This document shows, one piece after another, positions 37,497 through 49,559 of a DNA stretch of 64,000 bases. Each line of letters opens with the position of its first letter. The stretch's first letter is position 1. A model generated the notes under the pieces. The model searched no databases. It had not been told where the DNA came from and saw nothing but the letters and a program-made list of their open reading frames with translations. Location: NCBI GenBank assembly GCA_964019165.1, contig OZ025270.1, forward strand, positions 1,873,001 to 1,937,000, read 5' to 3'. The stretch is from Mastigias papua. Its lineage: Eukaryota > Cnidaria > Scyphozoa > Rhizostomeae > Mastigiidae. Both the position numbers and the translations under genes were made by a program.

Positions 37497-40400
37497 ATGA
37501 AGGAAGAATCGTGTGCAAAAAGCTTTGGCGGATTCACAAAAGTATATTCTCACGACAGGTCAGATACATTGTTTGATGAGCAATGTTCAATCGTGTCTTA
37601 CTGGTTGCTTGTCTCCTTAACCTCCAGCCTTGCGTCAATTTTTGTATGAGTGTCTGCAACAGTCGTAACGTTTTCAGTTGGCATATTGAGTGTATTAGCG
37701 AACATGTGGTATTTGCACTGTACGCTTCATAACCATGCAAGAGGAAGTTTATAGACAATCTGGGTAAAGACTCCCCACTAAGTAGGGTTGGCTGTGGGTG
37801 TGTCTAGGTGCAAGGGTACTGCTATAAGAGGTGTGCAGCTAATTCCCGACCATCAACGTGCGATGACTTACAGCAATACCTTGTATATGGAAATGCATTT
37901 TCTATCAAATTTTAGTGTACAAATGTTTCCATGCTACAGCCAGGTGTGAAGGCTTGATAGTTTGTCATCCAGGCATGTGGCTGACTGTGTGGTTTCTGTG
38001 TTTGTCCAATTTTGCAAAATGCAATAGTAGTGCTCATTTACTCCTTCCATTCATTTGTTCCAAAGTAAGGTGTCTAAGATTGACAGTTGAAAGTCTTCAC
38101 TTCAACATTTGTGTGCACAGAGGGCAACCATTGCTGTTTGTTAAGCTCACTGGAAATTGTGTATACAGATTCATCAGCAGCTATGTGTGTTCTTTGGGTT
38201 TACTTTTGTTAAACTTGCCTTTCAGCTTATGAAAAGATTTGGCACCTAAGCATATAGGCTGCTTTGATACATGTGCACACAGTTGTTTGAATGTTTACAT
38301 TGCTACCTATTGGTAATTGAACTTGTAGGAGGGGAATTTGAATATAATATAAAGAGAAACATAAGGTTGTGTTGTTTGTGTATTTATTCAGCCATCCAAC
38401 TTCATTACAATTTGAGTAAAAATTATAAAGAAATTTGTGGTTGTATTGATTTCAAACCTACAGTATTATTTCTTCCAATTTCCAGTCTCTTAATTTTTTT
38501 TGTATTTTAGTGATGAAATAAAGTGCTCAATGAAATTTGCTGTCTTCCTTCCTCCTCAAGCAGAAAGTGGAAAGGTTCCTGTGTTGTACTGGCTTTCAGG
38601 TTATCATCTTTTTCTATGGTTTTTTTTATCATTGAAGAGTGTCATGTTATAGTCAACAATACAAGGTTGCTAAAATGGTATAATTTACTTCACCTGACTA
38701 AGACTATCTGTCAAGTTTCAAAAGAAAGTAGCTCAAAGTATAAATATTTGGCAAAATGGCTATAAATGTTTATGGCCTTACATATTTATCCAAATTTGGC
38801 CATTATATATAGATTTGTAATTAAAAATAAGGAGTCTTTTTCTTTACTTTTCATAGGCCTCACATGCACTGAACAGAATTTTACAACAAAAGCAGGAGCG
38901 CAAAGAGTAGCTGCTGAACTTGGGATTATGTTAGTGATGCCTGATACTAGTCCCAGTAAGCATATATGTTTTATGATCAATTTTTGTGGGCATTTATAAC
39001 AACAGACCTATCAATTATTATTATAAATAAAGATAAATCTGGATTCTGACAAGGTTCAATATAGAACCTGGTCAAAGTATTTGTGGAAAATAAAAGTAGC
39101 ATTGGCAGTTACTAGGGGAAAAATGCACTGGTCACTTCTTGCAATTTTTGCAATTGCAAGGCTGTATTACCAGCATGTATGGTATTACCAATATTCTTGT
39201 TAAATCAAGACAAAGAGCAGAAAGATATTTGTTTATGCTTGCACAATTAGCTGTTATTTTATACCCATTTTGTGTATCTACAAATTGTATGGAAACTTTA
39301 ACACAGTTTTGCATCTGGTAAAGTTGTGCATTCTCAGATACTCTGTATAGTGGCTGGCTAGAAGAGTGTGTAATAAAACATGCAATGTGTTGTGTGACAA
39401 TTCTACACACTACTGAAGTGATATCTAATGATGTGGAAACTAGTATCCCTCTTTTTTGATGTTAATAGGAGGCTGCAAAATTGAAGGTGAAGATGATTCT
39501 TATGATTTTGGGAGTGGAGCAGGCTTTTATGTAGATGCAACAGAAGAAAAATGGAAGACAAATTATCGCATGTACTCATATGTTACAAAGGAGTTACCAG
39601 CTCTCATAAATGCCAACTTCCCTGTTGAGGTCGGAAACCAATCTATCTTTGGGCACAGGTATATGCATAATGATGGAGTTATATTGTTAAGTGTTTCTTT
39701 GAAAAGTAAAGTCTTCCATCTGAAAATATTTACTTTGGTATTTCAGTAGTGACATGAGACACCTAGTATAAATGGTCAGAGGTTGCTTGATTTCAAAATT
39801 AGGTCTCTTTTTTAGCATGGGTGGCCATGGAGCATTTGTTTGCTTTCTGAAGAATCCTGGAATGTACAAGGTTGAGGATTTTTAGTTTTTATCTGTGATT
39901 ATCTGAATAATATACAATGAGATAATTTTTGGTGCCTATGATATAATTGTGCATGTCTTTGTTGGAATGAATTTGCTGTCCACATGGATCACTAGTTTTA
40001 CTGGAAAATGTAGACTTTACTTTAAGCTCATTAGAATGTCTTACATTACAGTCAGTTTCTGCTTTTGCACCAATTTGCAATCCTATGAATTGTCCTTGGG
40101 GGAAGAAGGCATTTACTGGATACCTAGGAGCAGATCAAGCAAAGTGGAAGGTTTGAAACATGTCTCATTTGATAAACACAAGTCTTTCCATGTGCTTATT
40201 CAGTGTGCATTATGTGATCTGCAGGCTTTCATGGGAAAACTATGGTAGGAGCCCTGGATATCACACACCTAGAGCCAAAGTTGCAGGCATATGCCAGGAT
40301 ATGTGTGTGTGGTTGCACATCTTTCCCATGGAAGCCTGATCTGCATGTATTAGCATACTAAATAGTATTTTATTTATCATGAACATTGAAAACATCGCAG

Positions 40401-41951
40401 AACATTCCAGGTATCTGATTTTGTTGCTGCAAAGGGAGGATTTATTATTAGTAAAAGCCAACTGTTCTTAGGTATGGATGAAAATATTTCCATAGATTGT
40501 ATACCAAACTTTTATAATGGAGAAGTTAAAATAAAGGATCTTACCCATTCAAAACAATGCAGTTGACATTTGATAACTCAGCTAGTTGATAACTAGAACA
40601 TTTGCTATCTCGGACAGATTTTCAATTCCACTCAATAGAGTTTCCTATGAAAGCACTGCCTGATAACTCAAACATTTGATAATGCATACAAATTTCACTT
40701 TTTCATGAGATTCAAGTTATTGAATGTCAACTGTGTTTAGCTTTCCTTTGCAGACATGTAGTTACGATTTCTTCACTTTGTATCATTTTGAGTGTAGTGG
40801 TTTTATGCTATCCTATGCCATGTCAAAAAATCTCATTTACTTTGTAGGACTATGATTCTTGTGAATTGGTCAAGTCATATCCTGGCCCACTTTGTGACAT
40901 TTTGCTTGATCAGGTTGGAGCCCCATCCTGTATGAAATTGTTTTAACCATAAAGGCACCTTCAGCTGTACAATTGATAATCATGAAGCCTCTCCTTGAAT
41001 TATTAATACTTGTTGTTAGTTGCAGTTTTCATATGCTGTTTTTTAGCTTTTGTGTTAATTCCCAACCTGGCATTGATTCCCTAATGCTTTCCCTTATCTA
41101 CATCTGATGTACATTCTTGGATTATGATCAGATTTCACACTGTTTTGGGTTATAGTAACATTTTATCAGCTTCTGTTGCCACCTCTTACCTACTTAGGGA
41201 CAGTGCTGTTACCTTCTTAAGAGATATCCTTCTCCATCTTTAGGAGGTAGCCTATTTTTCCTTGGGAAATGGCTTGTTGCATAAAAATGTTTTTTTTTTA
41301 AATTATGGGGTATAATTATGCTGCAAGATGCTTCCTGGTGAGAGTTACAACCTTCATCTGTTGCCCAAGACAGACATTTATTATCTATTTTGGCACCGTG
41401 CTTTTGGCTGTACATATTAGGCTGGTGTTTACCAAAGGAAATATGAACTTAAAATAATAAAAACCCCAGGATTTCTACATTGAAATAGGGATATATTATT
41501 TGTTTTCACTAACATGTTATATATTATATCAATTTACAATTTTTGTCATCAGGGAAAAAGTGATAACTTCTTGACTGATGGACAGCTGTTGCCAGAGAAC
41601 TTTGTAAATGCATGCAAAGAGAATAGTTCTGTTAGTGTTACAGCAAGAATGCAAGAGGCAAGAATCTTAATGTTTGTATCACACTTTGATTTTCATTCTT
41701 ATATAACACAGGTTGCAAGGTTGAAGCACTTTGCCTGTGAAGAGCCTTACAAAAATATGGGATCAAGCCACAGGTGGATCCAGAGTTTGGTGTTTTTGGT
41801 GGGGGACATATTTTCGTGATACAAAGTATTCACACCCCCCCCCCATTGGACCTGCACTTGGATCAAGCTAATGCACTAACATCGTATCGAGATGACACCA
41901 GGCACAAAGCTAAAGGGGCCACTCATTTATTTTTTAATTATCTATACATGG

Positions 41952-41982
<31 letters not shown>

Positions 41983-43654
41983 TAAGCAGCCCTCTTTCAA
42001 CAGCGGTCCAGTGCACATTGAGATGGAGCTGTGATGGCTACCCTGTGCAAATTAGTTAGGGGAGGGGTGGTACGAGCAAATGACCTACCCTTGAGCAATG
42101 ATTTGGAAGCTTGGCCCGATAGGTCAGTTGGTAGAGCACTTGACGTACAAAGTCAGGGTTCACCAGTTCGAATCCCGCTTGGGTTGGTTATTTTCTCGCA
42201 CTTTCACTTTACATGGTGACATGTTCAGTAATGGAAATAAATAACTGATTTACAATATGTCCTGTCTAAAAACTATGTATATAATATAATATAATATAAT
42301 ATAATATAATATAATATAATATAATATAATATAATATAATATATTATAATATAATATAATACCTACTTTACTTGCAGGACAAAGTAAAAAAACTAATATA
42401 TGATCTACTTTGGTTTGAGCAAAAAGGTTGTAGTTGGAATAGAACTTTCACACCCTTTGGCTTTGTAAAAACTGGCCAAAAAACCTTTGAATTATGCCAG
42501 CAAAGGGGCGTTCTTTGTTTCTAGATTTAAGCTTGGAGGCCTTAAGCTCAAATTAGAGCTAAGTAAAGTTCTACTTGTTCAATCAGAGACTCTAGTAAAC
42601 TATTCTGTAAGGTAGAGAGGTGCCTCAGCATTTAAAGCCTTGCTTTTTTAACACCATGCTTGCGGATTCTTTTTGATCATATCAGGTATCAGCATGTTCA
42701 CTTTCTATATCAATTTGATGGAAAAAGAACTACGCCAACCAGGGGGCGTTGTGGCCATGCAGGACTTTGGGAGATTTCCCGGTCGGCCTCCTACAAGGAG
42801 ACTTTTGTAATATTCATGATAATATTAGACGTGCAGAAAATTTCATTGTCTCATTGTTGTTTCTTTCATGTTTATTGCTTTACTTCATCTCAATTGACAC
42901 ACTTTTTTTGGTTAGGTCAGAAAAACGGTGCCCCACACTGAATGAGCCCCTATCATCAGATTTGTCCGGTCTTTTTCTTGGAGCCACAATGCCCCCTGAT
43001 ACCAACATATGTTGACTAAAATTCAAGGTAACAAGAATCGTATTCAACTCATTCGTCGTTTGCTGTCATCTCGCCTGGCAATAGCTGGCACTGTTTTGAG
43101 GTTTGAGTCTAAAGAACCCCCCTGCACTGTTGCAGAAATCTTTGCATTCAAAACACAATTCCTACAGAACTCCTACAGAACTGCTGATCTTAGAAGAGCG
43201 GTCTCTGCAATTGGCTAAGCATGTATTCCGAGTGTGAGCGCTGTTTTACTGTTTGTAGTCGTCTACGTAACGTAAAGCTGCGCAGTAGCTAGCTTTCAAT
43301 GCTGTGGCAGAATGCTCGTGGCTCGGGTAATCACATGCAACACGATCGCTTTCGTGACAACTCAGAACCCGCAGTTTGCATAATTCCTTACGTTTTGCTG
43401 CAAATTATGCACAGAATCAACGGGAGTTCTGCTAGCAATTCATATGGGTGTTACCTACTCATGCATCATTGTTTCGTTATCGAAGGAAAGTTGAATTCAA
43501 TTGACGATTGTTTCTAATTACCTGTTTCTTGTTTGCGCGATTTTAATTCGCTCTCTCTCTATCTTTCCTCTAGGGATACGACCATAGCTATTATTTCATA
43601 TCAACATTTGTGGAAGATCACGTTAAACATCATGCAAAATATTTGAAGGGCTGA
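37497..43654 (+). CDS. ESD: S-formylglutathione hydrolase (esterase D)
   Basis: Hydrolyses S-formylglutathione to glutathione and formate in the cytosol, the last step of glutathione-dependent formaldehyde detoxification. Nine exons: 37497-37558, 38511-38599, 38857-38955, 39469-39658, 39816-39870, 40052-40150, 40848-40913, 41553-41657 and 43574-43654. The product is 281 residues; human ESD has 282. The alpha/beta-hydrolase triad is visible: Ser147 in SIFGHSMGGHG, Asp224 in DQGKSDNF and His259 in GYDHSYYF. Other family blocks are [31 protein letters not shown] and [16 protein letters not shown]. The Ser147 codon is split by an intron. The last intron has a GC donor (GAG|GCAAGA) and is about 1.9 kb with a tRNA-like repeat inside. 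An AATAAA lies 118 bases past the stop. Confidence 0.95.
41956..41982. repeat. (CT)n microsatellite
   Basis: A run of CT dinucleotides of about 27 bases in the last intron of ESD. Confidence 0.9.
42113..42185 (+). repeat. tRNA-like sequence (SINE head or tRNA pseudogene)
   Basis: A 73-base unit with pol III box A-like TAGGTCAGTTGG and box B-like AGTTCGAATCC. It has a 7-bp acceptor stem (GGCCCGA with TTGGGTT, three G-U pairs) and an anticodon stem TTGAC/GTCAG around the loop GTACAAA. The T stem is badly mismatched, the D stem has one mismatch, and the apparent anticodon ACA would be very unusual. It is therefore a degenerate tRNA-derived repeat rather than a working tRNA. It lies inside the GC-AG intron of ESD. 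Confidence 0.65.
42290..42361. repeat. (ATATA)n pentanucleotide microsatellite
   Basis: About 14 units of TATAA/ATAAT with one irregular step near 42342, in the last ESD intron shortly downstream of the tRNA-like repeat. Confidence 0.9.
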
Positions 43655-43772
43655 AGAGTTGGACGAAGTTTTACAGCCATAGTGGTCATGTCAGGACACA
43701 ACAAAAAACCAAGCGCAATATTTTCCTGAATATTTTGATAGATGTAATGTTGAATGTAACGAAAGAGAACCA

Positions 43773-43778
43773 AATAAA
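43773..43778 (+). terminator. Poly(A) signal AATAAA of ESD
   Basis: A canonical AATAAA lies 118 bases after the ESD stop codon, followed within about 30 bases by a GT/T-rich stretch. Confidence 0.6.
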
Positions 43779-43861
43779 AGTAAATTTGCCGTTGTACTTT
43801 GCTTGTTGATTAAAGGAGTTGTTAGACCCTGTCCACATTTAACAACCTAGCCAAGGTCTGT

Positions 43862-44150
43862 CCCAGGTTACCTTATGTAGTGTGATAAAAGAAGGTTAAC
43901 CCCATATACGATTCCGTACGTTGGGGAGTGCCTGTTAGAGGGACACGTATCCTGATCCACAGGCATAGTGAGGTAGGGTGGCCAGTTCCTTTCCTCGCCA
44001 CCTTTAACTTTCCCAGTGTTGCCACCAGGTACCCATTTGCTGCTGGGTGGACAGTGAGCGAGCATCGCAACTATGATCCGAGGGTTCGGCTCGAACCATC
44101 GATGTTTTGCTCAGTAGTCAAGCGCTCCAACCACTTCGACAGGGTATAAA
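43862..44150 (-). mobile_element. tRNA-derived SINE
   Basis: On the minus strand the head reads GTCGAAGTGGTTGGAGCGC then GGTTCGAGCC, resembling the A and B boxes of a Leu/Ser-type tRNA promoter. The body follows, with CCAGCAGCAAATGGGTACC, a palindrome-like block seen in invertebrate SINEs. Two overlapping minus frames across it are artefacts. It lies about 200 bp past the ESD stop, oriented against that gene, and would be transcribed by pol III. Confidence 0.6.
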
Positions 44151-44310
44151 ACGCGAAAAGTCAAGGATGTAATTTGCCAGTAAGTAATGTGAGTGAAAGA
44201 GTGAATGGGTAGTTGAAGTGGTGAATGGTTTAATATAATTCTAAACAACAGAGCCGAGACAATATACGTCATAATAATGCTCGTGATATAATCGTCCAAT
44301 CGGCCAACTA

Positions 44311-44590
44311 CAACTGTGGTTCCCAAACTATTCCGATTACTTTACATGGCGGCGGCCCCTATTGACTATTTTTTCGACTCGGGTCAGTAGAGGGATAATA
44401 CTTCATGCAATACTATCAGTAGGAAACATACTATCACGAACAACAGATATCAACAGTTGCTTAGGTCAATAAAACAAACGAGTCAAACTAGCCACGACAA
44501 CCTCCTGCGGGTCCCTTCGAACCCTTCACAGTCTCCCTAAAACCTTTTGCGGTCCCTTACAGGACCGCGGACCCCAATTTTTGACGTCTG
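44311..44590. mobile_element. hAT-like remnant
   Basis: The left edge GTGGTTCCCAAACT is a typical hAT terminus. The right edge, read backwards, is CAGACGTCAAAAATTGGGG followed by TCCGCGG, another common hAT-end form. No 8-bp target duplication is convincing and no transposase is visible, so this is a decayed non-autonomous element. Confidence 0.4.
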
Positions 44591-44599
44591 ATCTATAGA

Positions 44600-47359
44600 A
44601 CGGTCACAGTTTATTGAGCCCCCCTGTTCAGTAAATAAGCTTACAATGGCGACTACTTATCACGTGATTGCGGTCTTCGTAGAGAAACCTCTTACCAGAG
44701 CAGCCTCTTAGTACAGCAGCTTATTAATACAGCAGCCCCGTAGGATAAACACCACATAACTTTATCAATCTGCTGTGGTTTGTACAATCAATCCTCTAGT
44801 TAAATACATGTTTGATGCAGTCTAAAGATTGTCATTATCCGGATCTCATCGCAGTCAGCTGCAACTGTGACCCATTGCAATAAAGATTTGTCAGAAAAGA
44901 AATTACCTTTGATTTGAAAACAGTGTAGAAACAATAGCCAGAAAACCCTTAAATGCGAATACGTCCTAAGGAATTCTTAAAACCTCTACAAAGTTGACAA
45001 ATACCCCTTGTGTCTCCAAGTGTATTAACGGAAAGATGCATTTAATTCAACAGGTTAAAAGGCGCTTGAATGTTGGACCGATCCTAAATATATTTTAATT
45101 TGGGAGTAGTTTTTCCTCTGCCATAACGAATCGAGCCATGTGAGATGTTTCCCATAAAATGTTAACACTGGCAGTTTCAAGGTAGGCCAGGGCCAGGGGG
45201 TGCAAATCACCCATAAAGTACATTAGTTAGTTACTTAGTATTTTGTGGAACGATTCAGGCAATAAAATGCGGATAGTTGGCAATTCTATCTTACGAAAGT
45301 TAGGAAATTTTCCACCGATCATCCCTCTAAAGATATGCAAAAAGTCGTCACTGAACCGTGATATGCCTTCGATCCATTGTAGGCAGATACTTCTTAACGG
45401 CAGTAGTAAATAGTCCCCTTCGGATGACTGCCATACACCCGCAATGTCCGTAATGCCATGTTTTCATGAAGCCACGATGCCTCTCAAACACCGGAGATGG
45501 TCAAAGATGATATGGAAAAACAATTGCCATGCATCTCGTGCAGTGCACAATTGTATTTTGAAATGCGTGCAGATGCATAATTACATTTTGAGGTGCTTGA
45601 AGAATCATTGCAGGTTCGTCTGCTAGCATTGCAGTTGTTGATAAAACAGCAAGTTCCTAAAATGCTTGGTAAGGAGCCGGATTAAAAACACACCCAAGAA
45701 ATAACGGATTACAAAGAGTCATACATATATTATCTCTCCACATTTTGCAATTACAATTCTTATAACACCTTCCATTGAATTATGAATAATTACATATTAC
45801 GCATTAAATCACTCCAAATAAAAAACATGCAAGAAATATATAATATTTGGTATAACATCATCAGTACCGCGTATGCTGCACTTTCCACGTACTTATAATG
45901 CTCTCCAGACATGGGTGATGGTCGAAAGTGCTGATACGATTTTATGTGCCAAATGCCATGAAAAAATCCTTCAGACCTTAGAAAGTCCTCGAAACCTTTC
46001 GTAAATGGTCGAGAAGCAGCACACAAGTAGGATTTATGACGTCAAAAGGAGGTAGACCAGTGTCAGTATGAGCGCTAATGGAGTCCACTTGGGAGTTGGA
46101 ATGCTAGCAGAATCAGTGCATGGCCCTTTATAAGCATTGCAATTGTTGGTGAAACAGCATATTCCTGAAATGCGATAAAAGGGCTCAAGCTATGTGATGC
46201 TACAAAGTTTAGTCCAGAAATTACTTTGAGGAATTTCTAGAAAAGCAAGGCTGAATAAAATGGGACAAACATTCACTAAATCTGCTTGTGACCATACACA
46301 TACTTGCTTAATTTAGTTTATGATTTAAATTTCGTGTAGAAATTTGAGATGCCCGAGAGAAAATTTCCACCTACACCTTTTAGATAATGCATATGAGGGT
46401 GCTCATCAATAAAAAACGTTGGTACGCTGAGGTTGCATATTACACGTCCATTCACTCTACAAAGTTCGTGTGGTTTACATGAAATAGCATTAAAATGTTA
46501 ATGTTAAAATGCTTCAGCCACGTGCTTGCAAAGCCGGTCGTCAGAACGTTGCAGTGCTGAAATCGTGAAAAAAGCAAAGAAAGGCCCAATAGACTTCCCA
46601 TAAAAACGTGAACGGAGTGAAGTCACAAGGAGCAACACCATCTTGAAACCTTAAGCCTTCCAAACGGCACACAAGAAGAAATAACTGCCAGTACAAAAGT
46701 CAGACATAATACCGGTGTTGAAAGTACTAAAAGAAAACATTCTGCGTCGTCTATTTTACAATAGTCAGCAACTTTGTGACCAATGCCATCCCCACCCCCC
46801 CCCCCCCTGCTGAAGATATACAAAGTCCGCCTATGCAAGAAGTCCTATTAATTATTGACTTAATCTTTTGAATTTATCGCATGACAAGTTTTATTAACTT
46901 CTTTCAACAACATGACACTAGGATGGGTGTTATTTACAACATCTATATAATAAACACTGTTTCGTTTTTTTTCATATACAACAACGAATTCTAGTTGTCT
47001 ATCCTAGCTGGGAAGACAAAGGGGTTTACTTGCGTACAACACGTTGAAAGGATATGTCAGAATGTTATCTAATTGTGATGAATCTTCTTCTCAGCCAACC
47101 TTATGACTAGTGGGATGCAAAGGAGTTAGGATTGGGATTCTAAATGATAATTTTATGGTCAAACGGGGAGAATTTGAGGATAAACAGTAACCGCTGAAAC
47201 AAAACTGTGAAGATTCAAAACCGAGAATTCGTGGGTCTATGACGGTATTAAATCAGGAAAACTTCAAAGCAGATCTTATAATCTTCAAGTGTTTGCAAGG
47301 AACTAACATTCCAAATTTTGCACTCTGTGGTGAATGAGTTAGCCACAATTATAGTACAG
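44600..47359. other. Intergenic region with dispersed repeats, no gene recognised
   Basis: No coding exon recognised. Bases about 45629-45665 recur in diverged form at about 46131-46170 (CATTGCAnTTGTTG, AAACAGCA, TTCCT), which marks an old repeat family. A C-run lies at about 46794-46807. Confidence 0.45.
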
Positions 47360-47532
47360 GAAGCAACAACGCTACATTACGTGTTGCAAGGGTCAGAACA
47401 GAAGCTGCAAAAAAGTTCTTCTAGCTCCAAGGTCCAACTTGCTTTAACGAACTACCAATTGACATTCGAAGTTTAGATTCTATTGTTACCTTCAAGCAAA
47501 GACCTAAAGAACATCTGAGAGGATTGTACTAA
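47360..47532 (+). pseudogene. LINE reverse-transcriptase C-terminal remnant
   Basis: The frame reads VARVRTEAAKKFF, an in-frame stop, then FNELPIDIRSLDSIVTFK and a terminal stop. This is the characteristic tail of many non-LTR retrotransposon ORFs (RVRTE..., WN.LP..IR...S...FK). Only the extreme C-terminus survives. Confidence 0.65.
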
Positions 47533-47936
47533 TTTTTAACCACAGGATTTTTAAGAAGAAATATTGAAAGATATTTTTAGGCTTTTAAATTATATATTGA
47601 CGCTGTAACGTTGTTTTGCTCTTCTGCTACACCCCCCCCTACTGAGGAGTCCCCCTGTCACACTGAGGAGTAGGGCAGTTCTCGACGAGATCTCGCATGT
47701 GAAAGCAGGTAGTTGCCAGGCCTGCACGCGTGCAATCATTGTATACTCACGTACTGTGCATGCGGGCGGATGCACAAGTGCATATACTACAGTAATGAGC
47801 GTGCGCACATGCCTACTTCTCTGTGTGAAGATGACTTTTCACACGCAAAAGTCATGTGCGTGCAGCTTCAATGTTCCTCAATATGGATTACCGACCCGAC
47901 GAGCCACAGGATTACTGACGGTGCTGCTATAAATCG

Positions 47937-48289
47937 GGATACATGTCTTTCACAAGAAAAAGTTTGTAAGAAAATGAGACTCAAATGGCCAAAATCCTAA
48001 CAAAATGTTACGAAAATCACGAGGCTCAAGTTCCAAAATTCACCTTTTTTACGTGCAAGAAATCGATATTAGCTGATTCTTTCCAAGCTCCTTTACAAAG
48101 ATCGAAACTGTTCTTTGACAATCCTGGCGAACAAAGACTAAACTTTTTATAACAAATAATGACTACCTCTTTTAGCAAGTATACTCCAATAAAAGTTAAG
48201 AAAATCCAAGCCTTAATTTCAGGAAAAGTTAAGAAAAATGAGGCTCAGACAAAAAAGTGGCTTTCTTATAAAAAAGACGTGTATTACAC
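47937..48289. mobile_element. TTATAAGAA-ended MITE
   Basis: The right end CTTATAAAAAAGACGTGTATT is the inverse of the 25548-25900 left end. The left end (ATACATGTCTTTCACAAGAAA) is more diverged. The interior has the family's 'gaggctcaa' and 'agttaagaaaa' words. It lies just downstream of the cysteine-rich gene's first exon. Confidence 0.65.
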
Positions 48290-48409
48290 CTCCACACCCC
48301 TTACCTCGACACGCCCACGGCCTCTAGGAGAGATACTATCGCGCATTATAAGCATATACCATATACTATCAGCTCCAAGTATTACTGTAACACTTTATGT
48401 AATACATAC

Positions 48410-48698
48410 CTTTAATGCCTTTGTATTGCGCTGTACTTTGTCCAGTAGCATTGACACACTTATTCCCGTCGATACACCGCCACTCAAAATCCTGATAGGG
48501 CGTATCGCCAATCTTGGTGCATTTCACTGACTGGAAACACGCTGTCTCACTGGCTGAGCAAGTCTTTTGCCAATAGACGTAGGCAACGCTGTTTTCAATG
48601 CCATTTCTGCACTCCAACGGTTGAACGTCAGGAATTAGGCCATACAGAATCAAAAATTGTATACCGAGCGAAAAGATCGCTTTGGATAGTCCGAACAT
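48410..48698 (-). CDS. First exon of a putative small secreted cysteine-rich protein
   Basis: Ninety-six codons from an ATG to a GTATGT donor. The first 28 residues look like a signal peptide: MFGLSKAIFSLG followed by a hydrophobic FLILYGLI and a plausible cleavage before LEC. The mature part has six Cys (LEC, KTC, TAC, VKC, WRC, NKC) and one N-glycosylation site (CVNAT). The spacing is loosely like a Ly6/uPAR three-finger domain whose last cysteines would lie in the next exon, but I do not assign it. The frame is open further upstream, yet the start was chosen because the signal peptide begins there. Codons are less AT-rich than the surroundings, which supports coding. Downstream exons toward lower coordinates were not identified. 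Confidence 0.5.
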
Positions 48699-48863
48699 CG
48701 CTATGAAATACTGAACAAGGCTAATGAATAGTGAGAGGTCTGACTTCGTCACTTCGTCTTCAAATTCACGTTGTATCAGATGATGAAGGAACAACTTATT
48801 GTAACAATGTGCTTGTTGCGTTAACGGCTACCGTGCCTTACCAAATGGAAAGACCATAACGGG

Positions 48864-48940
48864 GGTCACACTACGGCTGCAAGGTCGTGGCCATAGAAAT
48901 GGTCGCTACAATTGAAGTTAACCACAAGAATAGTGTGACC
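48864..48940. mobile_element. 77-bp element with perfect GGTCACACTA inverted ends
   Basis: GGTCACACTA at 48864-48873 is exactly mirrored by TAGTGTGACC at 48931-48940. With no coding capacity and such a short length, it is best seen as a tiny MITE. It lies about 165 bp upstream of the start codon of the cysteine-rich gene, so it may fall in that gene's promoter or 5' leader. Confidence 0.55.
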
Positions 48941-49559
48941 GTCTTTCTTCTCCGTCTTTCTCCCAACGTGGTGCTTGCGAAAAAATGACGTCACGGGATA
49001 GTTCTCGCGATTTTCGCTAAGTGGAAACGTGGATCTTTTGGAAAGCTTCATGATGAGGTGTCAATGGCAAAGAGCATGTCAAAAGGAGTCACTCAAAAGT
49101 ACGCAGCGGTAGAGGGATGGGTGGATATGTTCCAATTTTGTGACAAACTGTTATGAAAACTATAGGGCGTGGGGGTGTCACTTCTGTTAAGTAACACCAA
49201 AATTTTAGTGCAATGTTTTTACTTTTTCACTTTTTGATGAATATTTTCTATACTAATATAAAAATACTAAAAACGAAAGAGTTTACGACATTATAGAGCC
49301 CCTGCTAGCTACTTTTGTGTCTGTAATTCGATCGAGTAAACTCATCCACAGCTAATATAATTAGTGAAACCTTCCATCCAGCCTGGAACCTCCCCCCGTT
49401 AACTGGGCTTTTAGAAAATTTCCCGCTCCCCACTATTCCAACCCTCCCATCTATTCTGGACTTAAGAGTAGGAAGATTGGGACTTGGATTAAGAAACGGA
49501 AGGGAAGAGAGACTTTACAGTTCTGCCGACATAGGAAGTTAGTTATGACGAACACCTGC

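Noticed and set aside
37353..37497. Upstream in-frame ATG for ESD
   Set aside because: It would add 48 residues that the family lacks; starting at 37497 gives 281 residues, one short of human ESD.
42113..42185. Functional tRNA gene
   Set aside because: The T stem fails to pair, the D stem has a mismatch and the implied anticodon ACA is not normally used.
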